Assembly: GCA_008828725.1 (NCBI GenBank)
Contig: MEHQ01003200.1
Span: forward strand, 1-64,000
Direction of reading: 5' to 3'
DNA from: Saccharina japonica
Taxonomy: Eukaryota > Sar > Phaeophyceae > Laminariales > Laminariaceae
DNA length: 64,000 nucleotides
Under the pieces are notes generated by a model, which worked only from the letters and a program-made list of their open reading frames with translations, was not told where the DNA came from and did no database searches. Numbering within the stretch: position 1 is the stretch's first letter; each line of letters begins with the position of its first letter. A program made the position numbers and the translations under genes. Shown one piece after another: positions 10,101 to 22,900 of this stretch.

Positions 10101-12750
10101 AACTGAAGGTTTCGTTTTTTTTCGCCGATCCTCCGCAAAAAAAAGCGCACCACCAGAACTCTGGGGATACAAAAAAAAAACAAAAAAAACGAACAAACAC
10201 ATCGGCAGTTTTTACACCAAAGCAAATTATACCGGCATGTGACTCTTTTTGACTGCAGCATTTTGTCGGTTTTTGGGTGATGGTACTATTAATAGTAGTA
10301 GTAGAGAGGCCCTATATTATATTCGAGACAATCAAAAGAGGAACCACATAAAACTTTGGAGCTACCCCAAGAAGGCAAGCACGCGTCAGCATTACCTCTG
10401 CTCGTCGACTTGCATCGAATTTGAGGCCGTGTCACCCAGAGGACAACCGTGGCAACCGACGCTGCTCAGCGTTGCACCTACCTGGAGAGGCCTATCACGC
10501 CCCTCTTCCCCCAGCACCTCCAGGAAGTAGGTGGCCAAGCTATGGCACAGGGCTTCCCACGGGATAGTCTGAGAAATAGCTCCCGCGATGCCCGTGTGCC
10601 TCTCCAGAGCCTGCCTCCACCAGAACTCTCCGTTCGAACGATCCCCATCCTGCCCACTAACGCTTGCAGCCGGGGTTTCGCGACGGGGAGGCGGTACTGA
10701 AGGGTGAAAATTGCCCCTTCTCCGTGCCTGGCGTCCACCCCACAAATTCTCGATAAAAAAATCTGACGGTTGATCCACACATGAAGGAGAGGAGGAAGCA
10801 AGGGGACCACGAGGAGCGTTTGTGAAGCCGAGCAGGGGCATGTTAGAAGCGAGCGTTGCGGGCGCGAAACATCGGCTTGTAAACGCCAAGTAGTGTCGGA
10901 CATCGCATACGCGTAGAAAGCTTCGGTTTACGTCGAAAAAAAGAAGTTCGATTATACTGGTATATCGTATCGATCGCGCTTTTTCCCTCCACCCCCTGAT
11001 ATTAGTATGCTGATACAACCTGAATGAACAAATTGACCAATCAAACATCGAAATAGTATCGATTAGATTTTCCGTCTATCGTGGTCGTATCGAAATCGAT
11101 TATCGTTCGATATTCATCACTACAGCAATGCGGAGGTACAGCAACAACGCAAAGTTCGCGGCAGAGATTTGATCCACGACCGACACAAAACAGGTACACA
11201 CCTGATAACGCGATTAAATTTACTGCCGTATGTGTCGACCCCAGGCAAGTACCTGGTATTAAAAAAATAAACTGTACTTATACATAGCAGCACGCGGCAC
11301 ACTAATTAAGCTACAGCAGGTAGGGCTTTGGGAGTTGGCTGACTATCGGTCGCTGACTAGCTATGAGTTGGCTCGGTATTATAGTTAGTTGAGTGCGGTA
11401 ATTTGCGGAGGTACTTGTCTTGGCATCTTACTGGCGCTTGTGAGGCTCGACGTGCGGTTATTATTGAAAAATACTAAAAAAAGTCAGTTACTTGGTCTAA
11501 ATCGCCACCCAGCTCATAACTGACAACGTCCAAAGTCAGTTAAGTGGCTTAATTCGTCACCCAACTAACAACTAGTCGTCACGTCCAGCCAACTCACACT
11601 CCTAGCAGCAGCAGCACTAATATCGGCGGGCTCTCACCGCTCTGTGTTTGCGGCCCCTCTTGCAGTTGTCTCATGAAGTCCTGTTCTTTCGCCCCATACC
11701 TGGTGCGCGCGATGGGAGGACACAAGGGGACCTCCGTTACCAACCAACACGTCCTGTTGAATACTCGTAGGTCGTTGAATCGGCTGCCATCCTTGTACAT
11801 CGATCAGGTTTTGTGTGTGTGCTTTTTTCCCGGTCTCTACCGGCAAACTCCTTTTGATGTTTCGCGGCCACGGCCTGGCTATGACAATGCGGTGACTGTG
11901 GATACCAGGTCCTGTCCCCTAGGTTGTACCGCCGCATTCTCACTACGAGGTCGTCTAATCCTTCAAGGCCATCTAGACCCCTTGGCAGAGTCCACTCTGA
12001 GACGTATTTCGTTGCTGACCCCCGAGAGTGTGGTAACGCTACACAACCTACTCCAGTGCGTCTTCACACGCAGACCTGTCCCACATTTGGCGCACGCAAA
12101 CCCGAACAAAGGGATCTCTACCTGCTACCGTATGGGACTACTGTCCCACATAACAAGAGGTCAACCACAACACCCGCATGCCTTGGGCGCCCTCAGGAAT
12201 TTATCTTCGCGAGCGCGAAGCATATAGAGAGAAAAGGATTTCGTGCCCGCAGTTTTCTGATTGGTCCATTTTTTAATGTACACCAAGCCAAAAAATAGGG
12301 ACCCCTGTCCAGCTGACTGAAGCCGGATTCTACGAAGCCCTTAACGTGGGATCGCACTCCCGTTTAGGGGACAAATTACTTGGGATTAGAGTCATACATA
12401 ACTTTATCTTGGACTTAGACTGCAGCACTAAACGGGGTAGACGGCCGAGGTTTGTACGACCGCCGACCGACATTCACGTACACGATTAAAGGACAAAAAA
12501 CTCTACGTAAATCAAACCAACCTATGCACACAATTTGACGACGGTTACCAAAAATTATCCCTCCGCGCGAGTTCCTATATAGCGGCAGCTATAGTATGTG
12601 TATTTCTGCCGGGCCGTAATGAGGTGTGTTTGCGACGCCCTTACCGTTGCAGCTGCACGGTGATCACTTGCTGGAACTCGTCTTCGTGAGTCAGCAGATG
12701 TCTGTCCTTCAGCTTCCCGCTGGCAGCGATGATCGCACCCGGATGACCGT
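5861..12750 (-). CDS. EF-hand/linker-SH2 module (STAT/CBL-type), partial gene model
   Basis: Three exons are well supported: 10482-10649 (56 codons, phase 0/0), 7357-7488 (44 codons, phase 0/0) and 5861-5984 (enters with 1 nt, ends in phase 0). The first carries a FWWRQAL...TIPWEALCHSL pattern and the second a VIVTQESFLGSFWPWF pattern. Together these match the helical linker/EF-hand region preceding SH2 in STAT and CBL proteins. The third is an SH2 core, GKPAGTFLLRLSS then GSLAVMYV, with the phosphotyrosine-binding Arg in FLLRLSS. The SH2 exon ends at a GC donor (CAG|GCAAGT). The SH2 tail may be the open block near 5600-5712 (DFQNIVNNF), but its phase does not fit simply. An upstream exon at 12645-12750 (GHPGAIIAASGKL, donor CG|GTAAGG) is tentative. 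An exon bearing the start of SH2 is missing between 7357 and 5984. The likely role is phosphotyrosine recognition in signalling. It may be the 3' part of the CHAT-NB-ARC gene upstream on the same strand. Confidence 0.6.
6990..7090. other. Intron sequence next to the TTG microsatellite
   Basis: The sequence between the SH2 exon at 5861-5984 and the linker exon at 7357-7488 (5985-7356) should hold the missing exon that starts the SH2 domain. I could not find it. It contains one exact CTATTAATAG at 6728-6737 and the TTG microsatellite. Confidence 0.4.
7091..7170. repeat. (TTG)n microsatellite
   Basis: About 26 TTG triplets with one interruption near the right end. All frames translate to homopolymers, none with support as protein. 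It lies in the presumed intron between the linker exon and the SH2 exon. Confidence 0.95.
8876..9185 (+). repeat. Tandem duplication, about 150 bp units
   Basis: Two adjacent units share CAACTTGTGTGCATTGGTGG, GCATGCTGTCTCGCTGGCAG, a short spacer, CGATGAA, CAATACxAGG and AGGAGCATAAGCAG, ending at CTxTCAATAC. The first unit also includes CGCGCAGCAGGATATT. The same start, through the GCATTGGTGG-like word, recurs at about 16553-16612, so this is a dispersed family locally duplicated here. Confidence 0.8.
9209..9803 (+). repeat. Tandem array of four tRNA-like units (SINE-derived)
   Basis: Four units start with GTACGTCGACTATAGAAAT at about 9211, 9361, 9508 and 9652 (periods 150, 147 and 144 bp). 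Each contains GTTGGTCGAGTAGAGAGACA, which resembles an A box, then about 45 bp later TCCCGGGTTCGAGACC, a near-perfect pol III B box. T-rich runs close each unit. The layout is that of a class II (long variable arm) tRNA-derived sequence, but acceptor stems do not pair, so these are not functional tRNAs. The last unit has an extra partial duplication of its B-box half. It lies in the putative intron between the two linker exons. Confidence 0.75.
11467..11585. repeat. Short tandem repeat, about 52 bp x 2
   Basis: Two units open with AAGTCAGTTA followed by GG.TAAAT/TTAAT.CG.CACCCA, CT.A.AACT and CGTC. An inverted, weaker copy of the same words (GAGTTGGCTGAC, TATGAGTTGGCT) lies at about 11330-11380, which suggests the remains of a small inverted-repeat element. 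Confidence 0.55.
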
Positions 12751-12959
12751 CTGCGAAGCAACACCCGGACACGTCGGCAGCGGCACATGCAGCCATAAGC
12801 TTGTGTCTTCGGGCCCACCGGTTGATGGTCCAATGACAAGATTCAACGACAAGATCCAATGACAGCATCCAATGAAAACATCTACGGCGCGTCCTACGAT
12901 AGGGCATGCCTCAAAGCACTTTTCGGCCAAAATGTTCACGACTGACTACAGTAGTACTG

Positions 12960-13130
12960 ACTGTATTGGCTATTATTAATAGTGGCTATTAGAGACTAAT
13001 AGTGACTATTAGAGACTATTAGTGACTACTATTAATAGAGACTATTAGTGACTATTAGAGACTAATAATGACTACTAGAGACTATTAGTGACTATTAGAG
13101 ACTATTACTGACTATTAATGACTAATAGCG
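12960..13130. repeat. GACTATTAGT minisatellite
   Basis: More than a dozen 10-11 bp units of the form GACTATTA(A/G)T(A/G), with variants ending GAG or TAA. One exact CTATTAATAG lies inside at 13029-13038. The array abuts the 3' part of a SINE at its right end. Intergenic or intronic. Confidence 0.9.
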
Positions 13131-13285
13131 CAATTCGATACGAGTCGACGAGGGAAAGAAAGGGCTGAAGTCTTCTCGCGATAAAAAATCAAGGCACGCG
13201 CCATAGTGGGGAGGAGGAAGAAGCGCCCACTTTGCGACCCCAGATCTGAGTTACAAGTACTGTAGGAAGGAGAAAGGAAGGGCGA
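13131..13285 (+). mobile_element. SINE fragment (3' body), tRNA-derived family
   Basis: This begins at ATTCGATACGAGTCGACGAGG and runs through AAGAAAGGGCTGAAGTC, AAGGCACG, GGGGAGGAG, GACCCCAGATCTGAGTTAC to the purine-rich tail. The same order of words makes up the body of the full-length copies at about 29742-30040 and 53052-53360. The tRNA-like head is absent here, so it is a 5'-truncated copy. Confidence 0.75.
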
Positions 13286-13516
13286 AAATATTTAACGAGA
13301 TGGAAAAAGAGGGGAAAAAAGTGACTATTGGTATACTCCTCAACTGAGTCAATACCCAATATTACTCGAATATAATTGGGGTTTGACACTACTGACTGTA
13401 GTTTTTGGTGAAAATTGGCATTTTGATTGGGTTGCAATTTCATGTTTCTCATTGCCAGCTCCTATACTATAATCAAGTGAGTATCGCAACCTCCGAAAAT
13501 ATTAGATGCCACTACC

Positions 13517-13604
13517 TTGACCCCTAAAGAACTGGTCCCACGAATTTGGGGCCAAACTACTTGGAAATAGTGTGGGACATTTTTTTCAGTTCTGAATGGG
13601 TTAA
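13517..13604. mobile_element. TTAA-flanked MITE, piggyBac-like, 88 bp
   Basis: Outer ends are TTGACCCCTAAAGAACTGG and, at the right, CAGTTCTGAATGGGTTAA. The core GGGGxCAAACTACTTGGAAA is shared with the other copies. Right flank is TTAA; the left has one change. Same family as the copies at 17816, 31502 and 44950. Confidence 0.8.
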
Positions 13605-13783
13605 GGCTCTACAGTAGGTCCTTCAGGTAGCATGCATCCTCCTACTCGAAGGCATTTCGAGAGCTAAGGGCGCAGTCTTTTCCACAAGAGTTTCGTTACG
13701 GGAGTTTTGCCCAGAGGCGTGTGTGTTTGTTTCGTGCTATATACGATTCGTAAAAATCAGCCACGAGAAAGCACGCGCGACGA

Positions 13784-13873
13784 ATGCATGAGACAGACGT
13801 GCCTGAGCGCCGTCGAGAAGGGAACCGTGCTCTTGCAAGCGGAAACAACCCGGCTGCAGCAGTGCAATTGTAT
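13784..13873 (+). CDS. Possible first exon of a TPR-like protein
   Basis: From an ATG at 13784 about 29 codons read through RRREGNRALASGNNPAAAVQ, which fits helix A and the start of helix B of a tetratricopeptide repeat, then reach a possible donor (TAT|GTAGGA). No following exon was found on the plus strand. It may be a gene fragment, the start of a gene whose rest I cannot see, or chance. It is the only plus-strand coding-like block between the SH2 exons and the CHAT-NB-ARC exons. Confidence 0.25.
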
Positions 13874-15077
13874 GTAGGAACTGCAGAAGCGAAAATGAAG
13901 ACACACATCCGGCACATCACTGATCCCCACTTCATGAGCTACTGTAGCTCTTTCAGGGAAGATATGTTCCTGGTCTCTATGACCTAGCTCGGGTTGCCGG
14001 GTGGGAGCCTTCTAATTTGCATGATCTAGCGCACGTTTCCTGAGTTGGAACTGCACAGCATACCATGACGGCAGGTTAGGATATGCACGTATTATTTAGA
14101 TCATAGTCTGTCCGATGTGTGAATGCAAAGGCAAAACGCAAAGGCGGGTAACATCATGTGAAAAAAGAAAAAAGAAAAAATCCCACCCTTTCGAGCCCTC
14201 TCACCCAGCAAGGTCATGATCACCCCCCCAGCAAACAGCCGCATGCACCCCGCATCTTGCACCTGGTGTCCACTAACGAGCATCCCTCCTCGGAGTTCCT
14301 CCATGGTTACCTTTTGACAAAGATGGGCAAATACACAACGGAAAATGTCACGTGTTACCGCACACCATGCGCACAAAAGAGGTAGGCACGTACACGAGAC
14401 GTATCTACGAGCGCTTTGAACACTTTTCGAACTGAACCCACGTTTTAGGCGACAGACCACTTTGTAAATAGTGTTGGATTTTTTTTCAACTATTAGCAGG
14501 GAAAGGGTTATGTTGAGGGTGGACTACTCCTGTTCCGACAACATGTCTAGGTGGAGTACGGCGCCTCATCGGGCGGCATGATCACCTGAGTGTGTCTCAA
14601 ATCTGACCACCCTTCGAGATGCTAAAGGGCCCGATAACGGAAGAACTGCAGAGCAAATGTACGCAAGCAAGCAAGACAAACCCTGAGGTAAAGACACTGC
14701 GGCAGGAGCGTTCGACACCGCAGCAACATGGTAGCCAGGCACGCCGATATGCCGTATAACACGTAAGGAAACACATCCCCTCGAACGAACTTCCATGCTC
14801 ATTGTCTCGACAGCGGAGAGAAAGAAAACTAAAAAAAAGAGAGAGGGATGCGTACATGCAAAGCTTTCGACAACACATTTCCAAAGGCACAATGTTTCAT
14901 TGTGTGTGCCTCTCTTGCTTCGGAGAAAATGGTCTCGAAAAAAATCGTCCCAGATGGCGGGGTTGTCATTGCGTGTTCACACGGTAGCAACGCACACAAC
15001 ACTGAAGGCGGATGCCGTGGACAGGGGTACCGTAGATAGGCCAGTGTGGGGTTTCGCAGTATGAGAGCCGAACGTAC

Positions 15078-16860
15078 CTCACGAGGGGCGGTTGCAACAA
15101 ACAGTTCTGCCGCCGCCAGTTCGCTCAGTCTGCCGATGTTCACCACCTTCTCCTTCGCGATGCCAACCTGCCCCCAAAAAAACAAACGGAGCGAGACGTT
15201 GGGTCGTGTATGCCACCTTTCCTCTCGTGCGCGCGCACCACCGATGACCACAAGAGAGCTAAGCTGTACTGCCGATTTTCTAGCCGAACAAAAACTACGG
15301 GACATGTACGCATACAGTACACAACGCCGACGGTCAAACTACATAGACAAAAAAAAAACACGGTCCGACTACATGTGTAGACGGAGCAAAACGGTCGAAT
15401 CGAATACCAAGACAGAAAAAACGGTCAAACTACATATGCCGAAACAAAACGGTCGAACTTCATAGACACGCAAGAAATACGCATGCTCGGTTCGCCGCCA
15501 CTGCTGCAGAGCGCGCGTTTGATAAGTTCAATCCTGCCTCGCTTGGGCGGTCCCTACCTGAGTGACCACCGTGACGATGTAGTGGAGGTTACTCGCGCGC
15601 TGGCACAGCTGTTCCACCACCGACGACAAGGTGATGCGCTTCCTGGCGGGACGGGACACGGCGTCAATATCAAAACGTGCATAGGATCTACCAGGTCGTA
15701 CGTGTTTTTGGTACTTGTGTAGAGGGCGGGGAGGGGGGCGTACTAATTTGTTGCTTGCCTCAGTCATTTGACCAACGACCACGCACCCCATTTCGAGACG
15801 GAGCATCGTTCTTACTCCGAATAGAGGCACCTCCAACAGTTGGGCACTCATTACGTTTCCCCCCCTAGATTACAGGAGGGGGTTGTCGGAGCAACTTTGT
15901 CGTGCAGCAGCGGATCACGCACGAGCGGCAGATTGTCATTAGAAGACAACGCCACGGTTTAAGTTGTACCGCGATGTCGAGGGGAACCAAGACGCTTTAG
16001 GCTGCAATATACAGCAGTATCACGGCGAAAGGTTGACAATGAGTTCAGAGCGAAAGTAGCCAGCCAAAGAGCACGCACGAACCGCGGCAGCAAGCAGCGG
16101 CAAGGTAACATCTGGGGAGACGAGCCTTCGTGAGACTGCCCTGGCTCCATCGCGCGCGGACTCACTCTGTTCCGTGGACGAACAACGGCGAGCACCCGTC
16201 CAGAACTAGCAGGAGGTCACCGTTTGTTCGACTGCATTTTTGTTGGATGCATCCCAAGAAACCTTCCGGGTGATCCTGAACCTCCTGCAAATGCAGCGCA
16301 TACAGCAAGTACAGCGCATACAAAAAATACAGCATGCACCGCAAATGCAGTGCATACAGCAGAGGGCGGCAACAGGGGGCGTAGGGGCAAAGAGGGCGCG
16401 TGAAGGCGTATTTCAGCGACTTTATTGATCATCTCGTGACCACAAGCGAGCCGGGGTTCCCCACCCAGGCTGGTGGTGAAGGTTTTCCTCCCAGTGACCA
16501 AGCACAACAAGGTCGCTGCGTCGAGACGGAAATATAGGTACACCTGTCGCTAGGAGCAGACTCGCGCAGCAGGATATTTGTTAACTGTCGTCAACTTGTG
16601 TGCGTTGGTGGATCCCGGTCGGTCCGTAAGGTCGGTCGGTCGGTCGGTCGGTCGCTTCATCCGTCTCGAAAGGGAATCCTATTTTGTTGGCGCCGTGGTA
16701 ATTAGAAACTCGCATTCGCTCGTAAATGCCACTCTGGACGGAAATGTAAGGACCGTTTAGTTTGGGTATATTTAAGCCTAAATTATGCTTTTTATTGCAG
16801 TCCAGAGTGGGATGCTCCAATCAAATTGAAGCAGAGTATTATTAAGCGAGGCGAGGCGAC

Positions 16861-16917
<57 letters not shown>

Positions 16918-19900
16918 GCATAAGTTATCACACAAAAAGGGGTCGGGGGGCACCTTTTCCGATATCCCGAAGGCGCGGGCGATGCGGGCGGACACGTCCT
17001 TGAGAGCGGTGATGGGCGCGCCCATGCCCTCCTCCTGGAGCGAAACGAAAAACGTTTCTTCGAACAACCGCCGCTCCCTTGCGTACTCGCACGCCCAGAG
17101 AGCCACCTGATGGTCACACGCGAGGCAGACGTCACTGATCACTCCTTGCATTAAGGTACTTGTAGCATTAAGGTACTTGTAGCATTAAGGTACTTGTAGC
17201 ATTAGGGTACTGTTAGCATTAGGATACTGTTCGCAATAGGATACTGTTCGCAATAGGGTAATCTTGGCACTACTGTAGGTACTTCGCACTAGGGTACTTT
17301 TAGGACAACAAGGCGTTGTCGACAATTACAGTCGATATGTACAGCAATACATGTGAGTTCCACACGAATTCACACTGGGTGACCGTTGGGATGGTTCTCG
17401 ATACGCGGCAAAGCCCTCGCGAGCGGGTTCGTCTGTCGCGGGTTTCGATGCGAGGCAACAAAAACAATCGCACTGCGAACGTCAGCGTCATTACATTCTA
17501 CTCTGCACGCCATCGGGCAGCCCACCTCCGTCTTCCCGATCCCTGGAGGGCCCTTGATGGTGATGACCGTGATGTTCTGCACCATGTGCATATACACCTC
17601 GTGCACTTTGGTCTGGAACATCGCGCCGAGTTCGTAGGGGCGGGGCGGTCTTGCTCAGGTGAAATCTTCCACCGGTTCGTCGCAACGTGATCGATCAGGT
17701 CATCTTAAACGCGTTCGTCGCAACGTGATCGGTTTTTGGAGGGCGTCGCTTGGACATCACACCCGTGAAGACACGAAGCGCACCCCAGAGCAGAAAATGG
17801 AAATACACTTGACTTTTAACCCCTCAAGAACTGGTCCCAGATATTTGGGGACAAACTACTTGGAATTAGTGTGTTTTTTTCAGTTCTGAATGGGTTAAAC
17901 CAATAACCCTGGCCGCTGAGAAAATTATTGGAACCAAGATGTAATCAAGAGTTCGCGTGGTTTTTTTGCAACCGTTTTTGCCGAAGCTGGGCCAAAGTTG
18001 CAAACACTACTGGGGGACTCTGCAAAATTGGGATGCGTTTCGCTGGGGCTCTGGTTTCTTCACGTACGTGGAGCGTATTGTTTTTTTGCACCGACATTAC
18101 TTTTTCACGCGGAGAGCATCCTCCTTGCGTGCCGTGCAATTGTGTGGACCACCCGCTCCCGAACGGTACAGGAGTATCCCGTCATCGTCCCCGGGATCCA
18201 TGCCGACTTCGAGACATTAGTAACCCGTTTGGAACTGCGCTGGCGTTTCGGGGACAAATCACTTGGAATTAGAGTGAAATAGAAGTTTGTGCACAGTAGT
18301 GCAGCACTGAAAGGGTGGAGGGTCTGCACAAAGGCTTCGTGCGGCTTCGTCGCCCCTTACCTCTCGGCCTAAGAACTTGGTAGACCTGAGGTTAGACGGC
18401 ACTCCCGGCAAGCGTGGGGTAAGGTTGGTGAACCTCCTGCTCGTGGCATCGTCGAAAGGAGACAGGAAGTGGTCCCCGTTGGGAGGGAGAAGGGCGCACC
18501 GGTCCAGCTCACTCTGCGGAAGCCTGCAGTGCAGGGGGAAGGGCGCCACAACGTCGGACAGATCAGGATCTAGATAATCTGAATCAGAAACTGTCGTTGT
18601 GAGATGCCGTACAGGATCTGTAGAGTACAGATCAAACCCAGGATCATGCAGATTATACGGCTCCCACCCGGCAACATGAGCTAGATCATATAGATCATAC
18701 AGATCAGGAATCGATCTGCCCTGAAAGGTCGCAGTAGACTATAAAGTGGGGATATGAGCTATCTGATCTGTCCGACGCGTGGAACGTACCGCGTGACACC
18801 GTCAACCTTTTGGGGACTTCACAGGGGAAAGATAACGACCAAAAACGACGGATACAACATCGACCATTGCCTGGCTGGGGGGGTGATGAACGTGATGCCC
18901 GCGGTACTACTATGCAAGGAGTCGCACGACACGGGGTACAGCCCGATCCTGCTCCTACTGTTGCGCGCTCACTGTGCTCGTATCGAAGGCGGAACGCGCT
19001 GGATCATGGTCGTTTACGCACACATCGCATCATAAGTTTGAGAAACTATATGATACCAGGTACTCGTACGATAGAGCAGTAACTGCGGTATGGGGTATGC
19101 TGCAGGAGGTTGATCACACCAAACTTGTCATTTTTTTATTCGCGGTATCTGAGTTAACACCAAACTTGTCATTTTTTTGTTTGCGGTATCTGGGCTTTAG
19201 GGCTATCCCAAAAGGATAACCGGTGAACATGTCGATCTATTCCCGACCGTGTTCATGGCAGCGTGCAGCCCGTGCGGGGCACACGTCGGGGTTGGCAGGA
19301 GGCATTATCACATCGCCAGTGGACACGTACAGTACAGGATGCCTACTAAGTATAATACTAAGAGAGGCAGGCTGAGATTTACAGGAAACTAACAAATGCG
19401 GAAGGCATTATGCTGAAGTTAATGTAGAATACACCCTTTCCCAAGAGTAAGAAATCCAGCGTGGACCAGCACTCCTGCATTTTGTTTTTGCTAGTGTGCT
19501 GTTAAATACACAAGTGCCCAGCACCAGGTATGCGATAGTTTCGTCATCGATTTCACGCACCCGACACGCTCTTTCTTGACCATACACGTGCGTCAACACC
19601 TTTCACGTTGCACCATGGGTCTTCTCGCTGCCTCCCTGACTATCGCGGCCTCGTAGAGCCGCCTTTACCGCAATTCTGAATTATTATATAGGATAAAGTA
19701 TAGAAATCGAGGACTTGGTTGTGGCCCGCGTGTGGTTCCAGTGTTATGAGACCGAATATTTCGAAAAACGCCGAAAACACTACTTTAGACACTAACCCTA
19801 ACCCTAACCCCGACCCCGCCCCAACCCTTACGAGCTTTGTCTCGAAAAAATCAGGCGTTTTGTTCTTGAAAAAAAAATGGTCGACCACACTAACAGGTAT

Positions 19901-22900
19901 ATACTAAAATATTTCCTGATTTCCATACTTTATCCTAGATAACAATTCAGTGGTGCGGTAAAGGCTACTGCCCTCGTATCAGAGTATGATAGCAGCGACG
20001 TGTGAAGACTCTGCAAAACGCATCACAATTTCGCAGAGCCCAACAGCGTTTACGACTATATTAGGCCAGCTCCCACAAAATGGTTGGTAAAATTTCGCAC
20101 TAACTCATCCTTCGTTACATCTTGTTCCAAGAAATTTCTCAGGCCAGGCCAAGGGTAGGCTTAGTGTTTACGTTCAAGTATATTTCAACCATTCCATCCA
20201 CGCTGGGGCAGGGTCTATGCAGCCCTCGAGCCCAGGCACATGTCGTACTTCACGCGCCGGTGAATGTATTGGTATTGGGTGCAATCGGGCATGCCTACTC
20301 ACTTGTACATGCCCGCGTCGAAGGAATCTTGCAGGGTGTGCCCGTGCGCAAGGCTATGGTAGAACGCACGCACGAAATCCAGCGTACACGCAGAGGTGTC
20401 GTCATTGCTCGTTTCGATGGCTACCACGTTCGAGATGCCTGGCCATAAGACGTCGACAGAACGAGGGAAAACATTTTGAGAGCCCGCGAGCTTTTGTCGA
20501 GATACGCGCGAAAGATTCGCGCGAGCGGATAAAAACACCGCTGCGTCTCCTGAAACCGAGGTTTGTTTGTTGCTAGTTGTTCCTATCGCAGCAGTATATG
20601 CTGGAGCAGTAAGAATGTGGTAGAGTACTGCTCGCAAGAATATACTACATGCGCTCAAACGAAAACGACGAAAACGACAATGTTGGGCGACAAGAAACCT
20701 GCTACTATTAATAGTCCACCTGCGCGGATGAATGCCCCCGCCACACGCTTGGCCGATGCCGCCGAAAGGACCACCAGCTCCGGAAGGGTTTCCTGTGACG
20801 GAACAAGGCGGTGATTCAAAAACGATCGTTCGGGGGCTGTTGAGCTCAGGAAATACGGCAGTGCAGCACAAAAATGCCCAGGCGAATAAAAACGGGGGGT
20901 GCCTCTAAAGAGCGCATCCTGTCGGCGCCCTTGGGGTACGTCTGTGTCAACGTTTGAGTCCACAAACGTGTGATATCGGGGTAAACTTGGAACCTTCGAG
21001 ACCGAGGCGCCACCACTTTCCAAACTTAAAACTTAATACTTCAAGAAAATGGACAAGGCTCAGGCTAAAAGTGCGGGACATGTCAAAGGCAACATCCGAG
21101 AAAATACTTCTTGCACACATGCTGCCTTGGTGGCTCGGTGGGAAGACTGCCCCGGAGGGATCAGCCGCAGCTGGTACATCTCCCACTGCTACTGTAGTGG
21201 TGCGGAGCCACTCCTACGGCACCGGCAATGCGTTGTAAAAACAGCGGACAACCTACTCTTACCATCCCACACGGATCTCGCACGCACAATTCGACGTGAG
21301 TTTCTCCGTTTGGGGCTCGACGACAAGGCACGCGTGCTTTCTTTAATGAGACTATCAACATGGCGGAGAATTGGCTAGTCCGCGTTGTCGCTGGAGGCGA
21401 GGGGCGTGTCGTAAACATGGGGACCACGCAAAGCAACCACTTGCCCGGCGACGAATATGTGGACGGCACGGCAGGCTTAGTCGTCGGGCGAGGCTCACCC
21501 TGTATCCGCTGCAGACGCTGTTGAACCACTCTTCCGTTGCAAACGATGCCAACCCCCTCTTGTCTTCGAACATCACCTGCTCCAAACGAGGTTGAATGGT
21601 TGGAGACACGGGGGTTGGAGAGAGTCAACCCTATCGCGCGACAACGAATACACATATATTGATAGAATTACCCCGTGTGTTTATCGGTAGGCGATAGCAA
21701 ATGACGTACCGGTGCTGCCGTTGCTGTTAAAATAGTGAGGATTGACTACCTGGTATTATATGTTGATACACGAGTGGGTGCTCATAAATATACAAATAGT
21801 ATTAATATTATTAGTATAACTACTGAAGTTGAAAAGTAAAACCGTCGGTGCGGACTGGCTTTGGAACTGCTACCAAAGGGCGCGTCGACGGGAACAGTGA
21901 CAAAAGCGCTCAACCATAGTGCTTTATTCACAGCCTGCCCGAGCCGTGCGATGGTAGTGCTGCGATCGTTCCTATAAACTTCTATCACGCCTCTCAACCA
22001 GGGTGCTCAAACAGAGCGCTGAAACAGCCTGCTTTACTGCTGTACTCGAACATCACACATCAGTACCTAAACAGACCGCTCTTCTTAGAGTTCCGGACAG
22101 AGCGCTCTCTGAAACAGACCGCTCTGAAACAGAGGGGTGGACGAACCTTGACAGTAGATATTTACGGACGTTTTGTGCTTGGCGCCTGGAGCCGACCCTC
22201 CGACCCGAACCCTAACCTTAACCCGAACCCTATGGCAGTGGTCAGTGCTGGGATGCTGTGCTTGGTAAGACTCTAGGTTGACTCGGCCGGCGTGGATGCT
22301 AAGCTTGGAAAGACTCTAGGGCGACTCGGGATGCTGTGGCTGGGAAAGACTCCAAGTTGATTGAGCCGCGTAAAACATACCCTTAGCCAATCACAGCTAA
22401 ATAGCTACCTTAGGAAGATATATCATGCTTCGTCCAGTACTGCTGAAACATAGTGCCCAAACAGACTGCTCAAATAGACTGCCAAAACGGACTGTTCAAA
22501 GAGATTGCTCAAAGCTCCTGTAACAAGACGGCTAAAACGCTAAAACAGAGGGCGACCAAACAGCCGAACACGCCAGGTCATATAAACTGAAACGCCCCCA
22601 CGCATGACAGACAAGGGCAAGGTTGTTCAGTCGCCAGGCAAAGCTTCCGCCCCCGCCAAAGGGTCTGAATGAAGCAATTTCAGATGGTAAGGCGAGAGTC
22701 CACGTGTGATATAATCTATAGAAAAAAATGTATGTACAATATTATACATACATGTTTCATATATACGAAATATCATGTAATACCAGGTACCTCTTTTCGT
22801 TCAGTACGTTGCTATTATGTGAACACTGATGAGCTGCAGCGCTCAGTACGATGCGCATGATGATGATGATGCTTCTTTCATAATAGTCCCACCGCCCGTA

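Noticed and set aside
11673-12227. 184-codon open frame on the plus strand
   Set aside because: No recognised domain, no splice or start context, and the opposite strand is also partly open; length alone is weak evidence in GC-rich DNA.
16792-17151. Poly-Gln protein or poly-Cys extension of the NB-ARC exon
   Set aside because: The repeat lies in an intron, after a good donor (AAG|GTGCCC), and the next exon joins in phase without it.
17150-17300. CRISPR array
   Set aside because: Units of 17 bp are head to tail without spacers; this and the other tandem arrays are minisatellites, and the genome is eukaryotic.
19792-19811. Chromosome end
   Set aside because: Only two or three CCCTAA units, enclosed in a MITE, with genes continuing on both sides.
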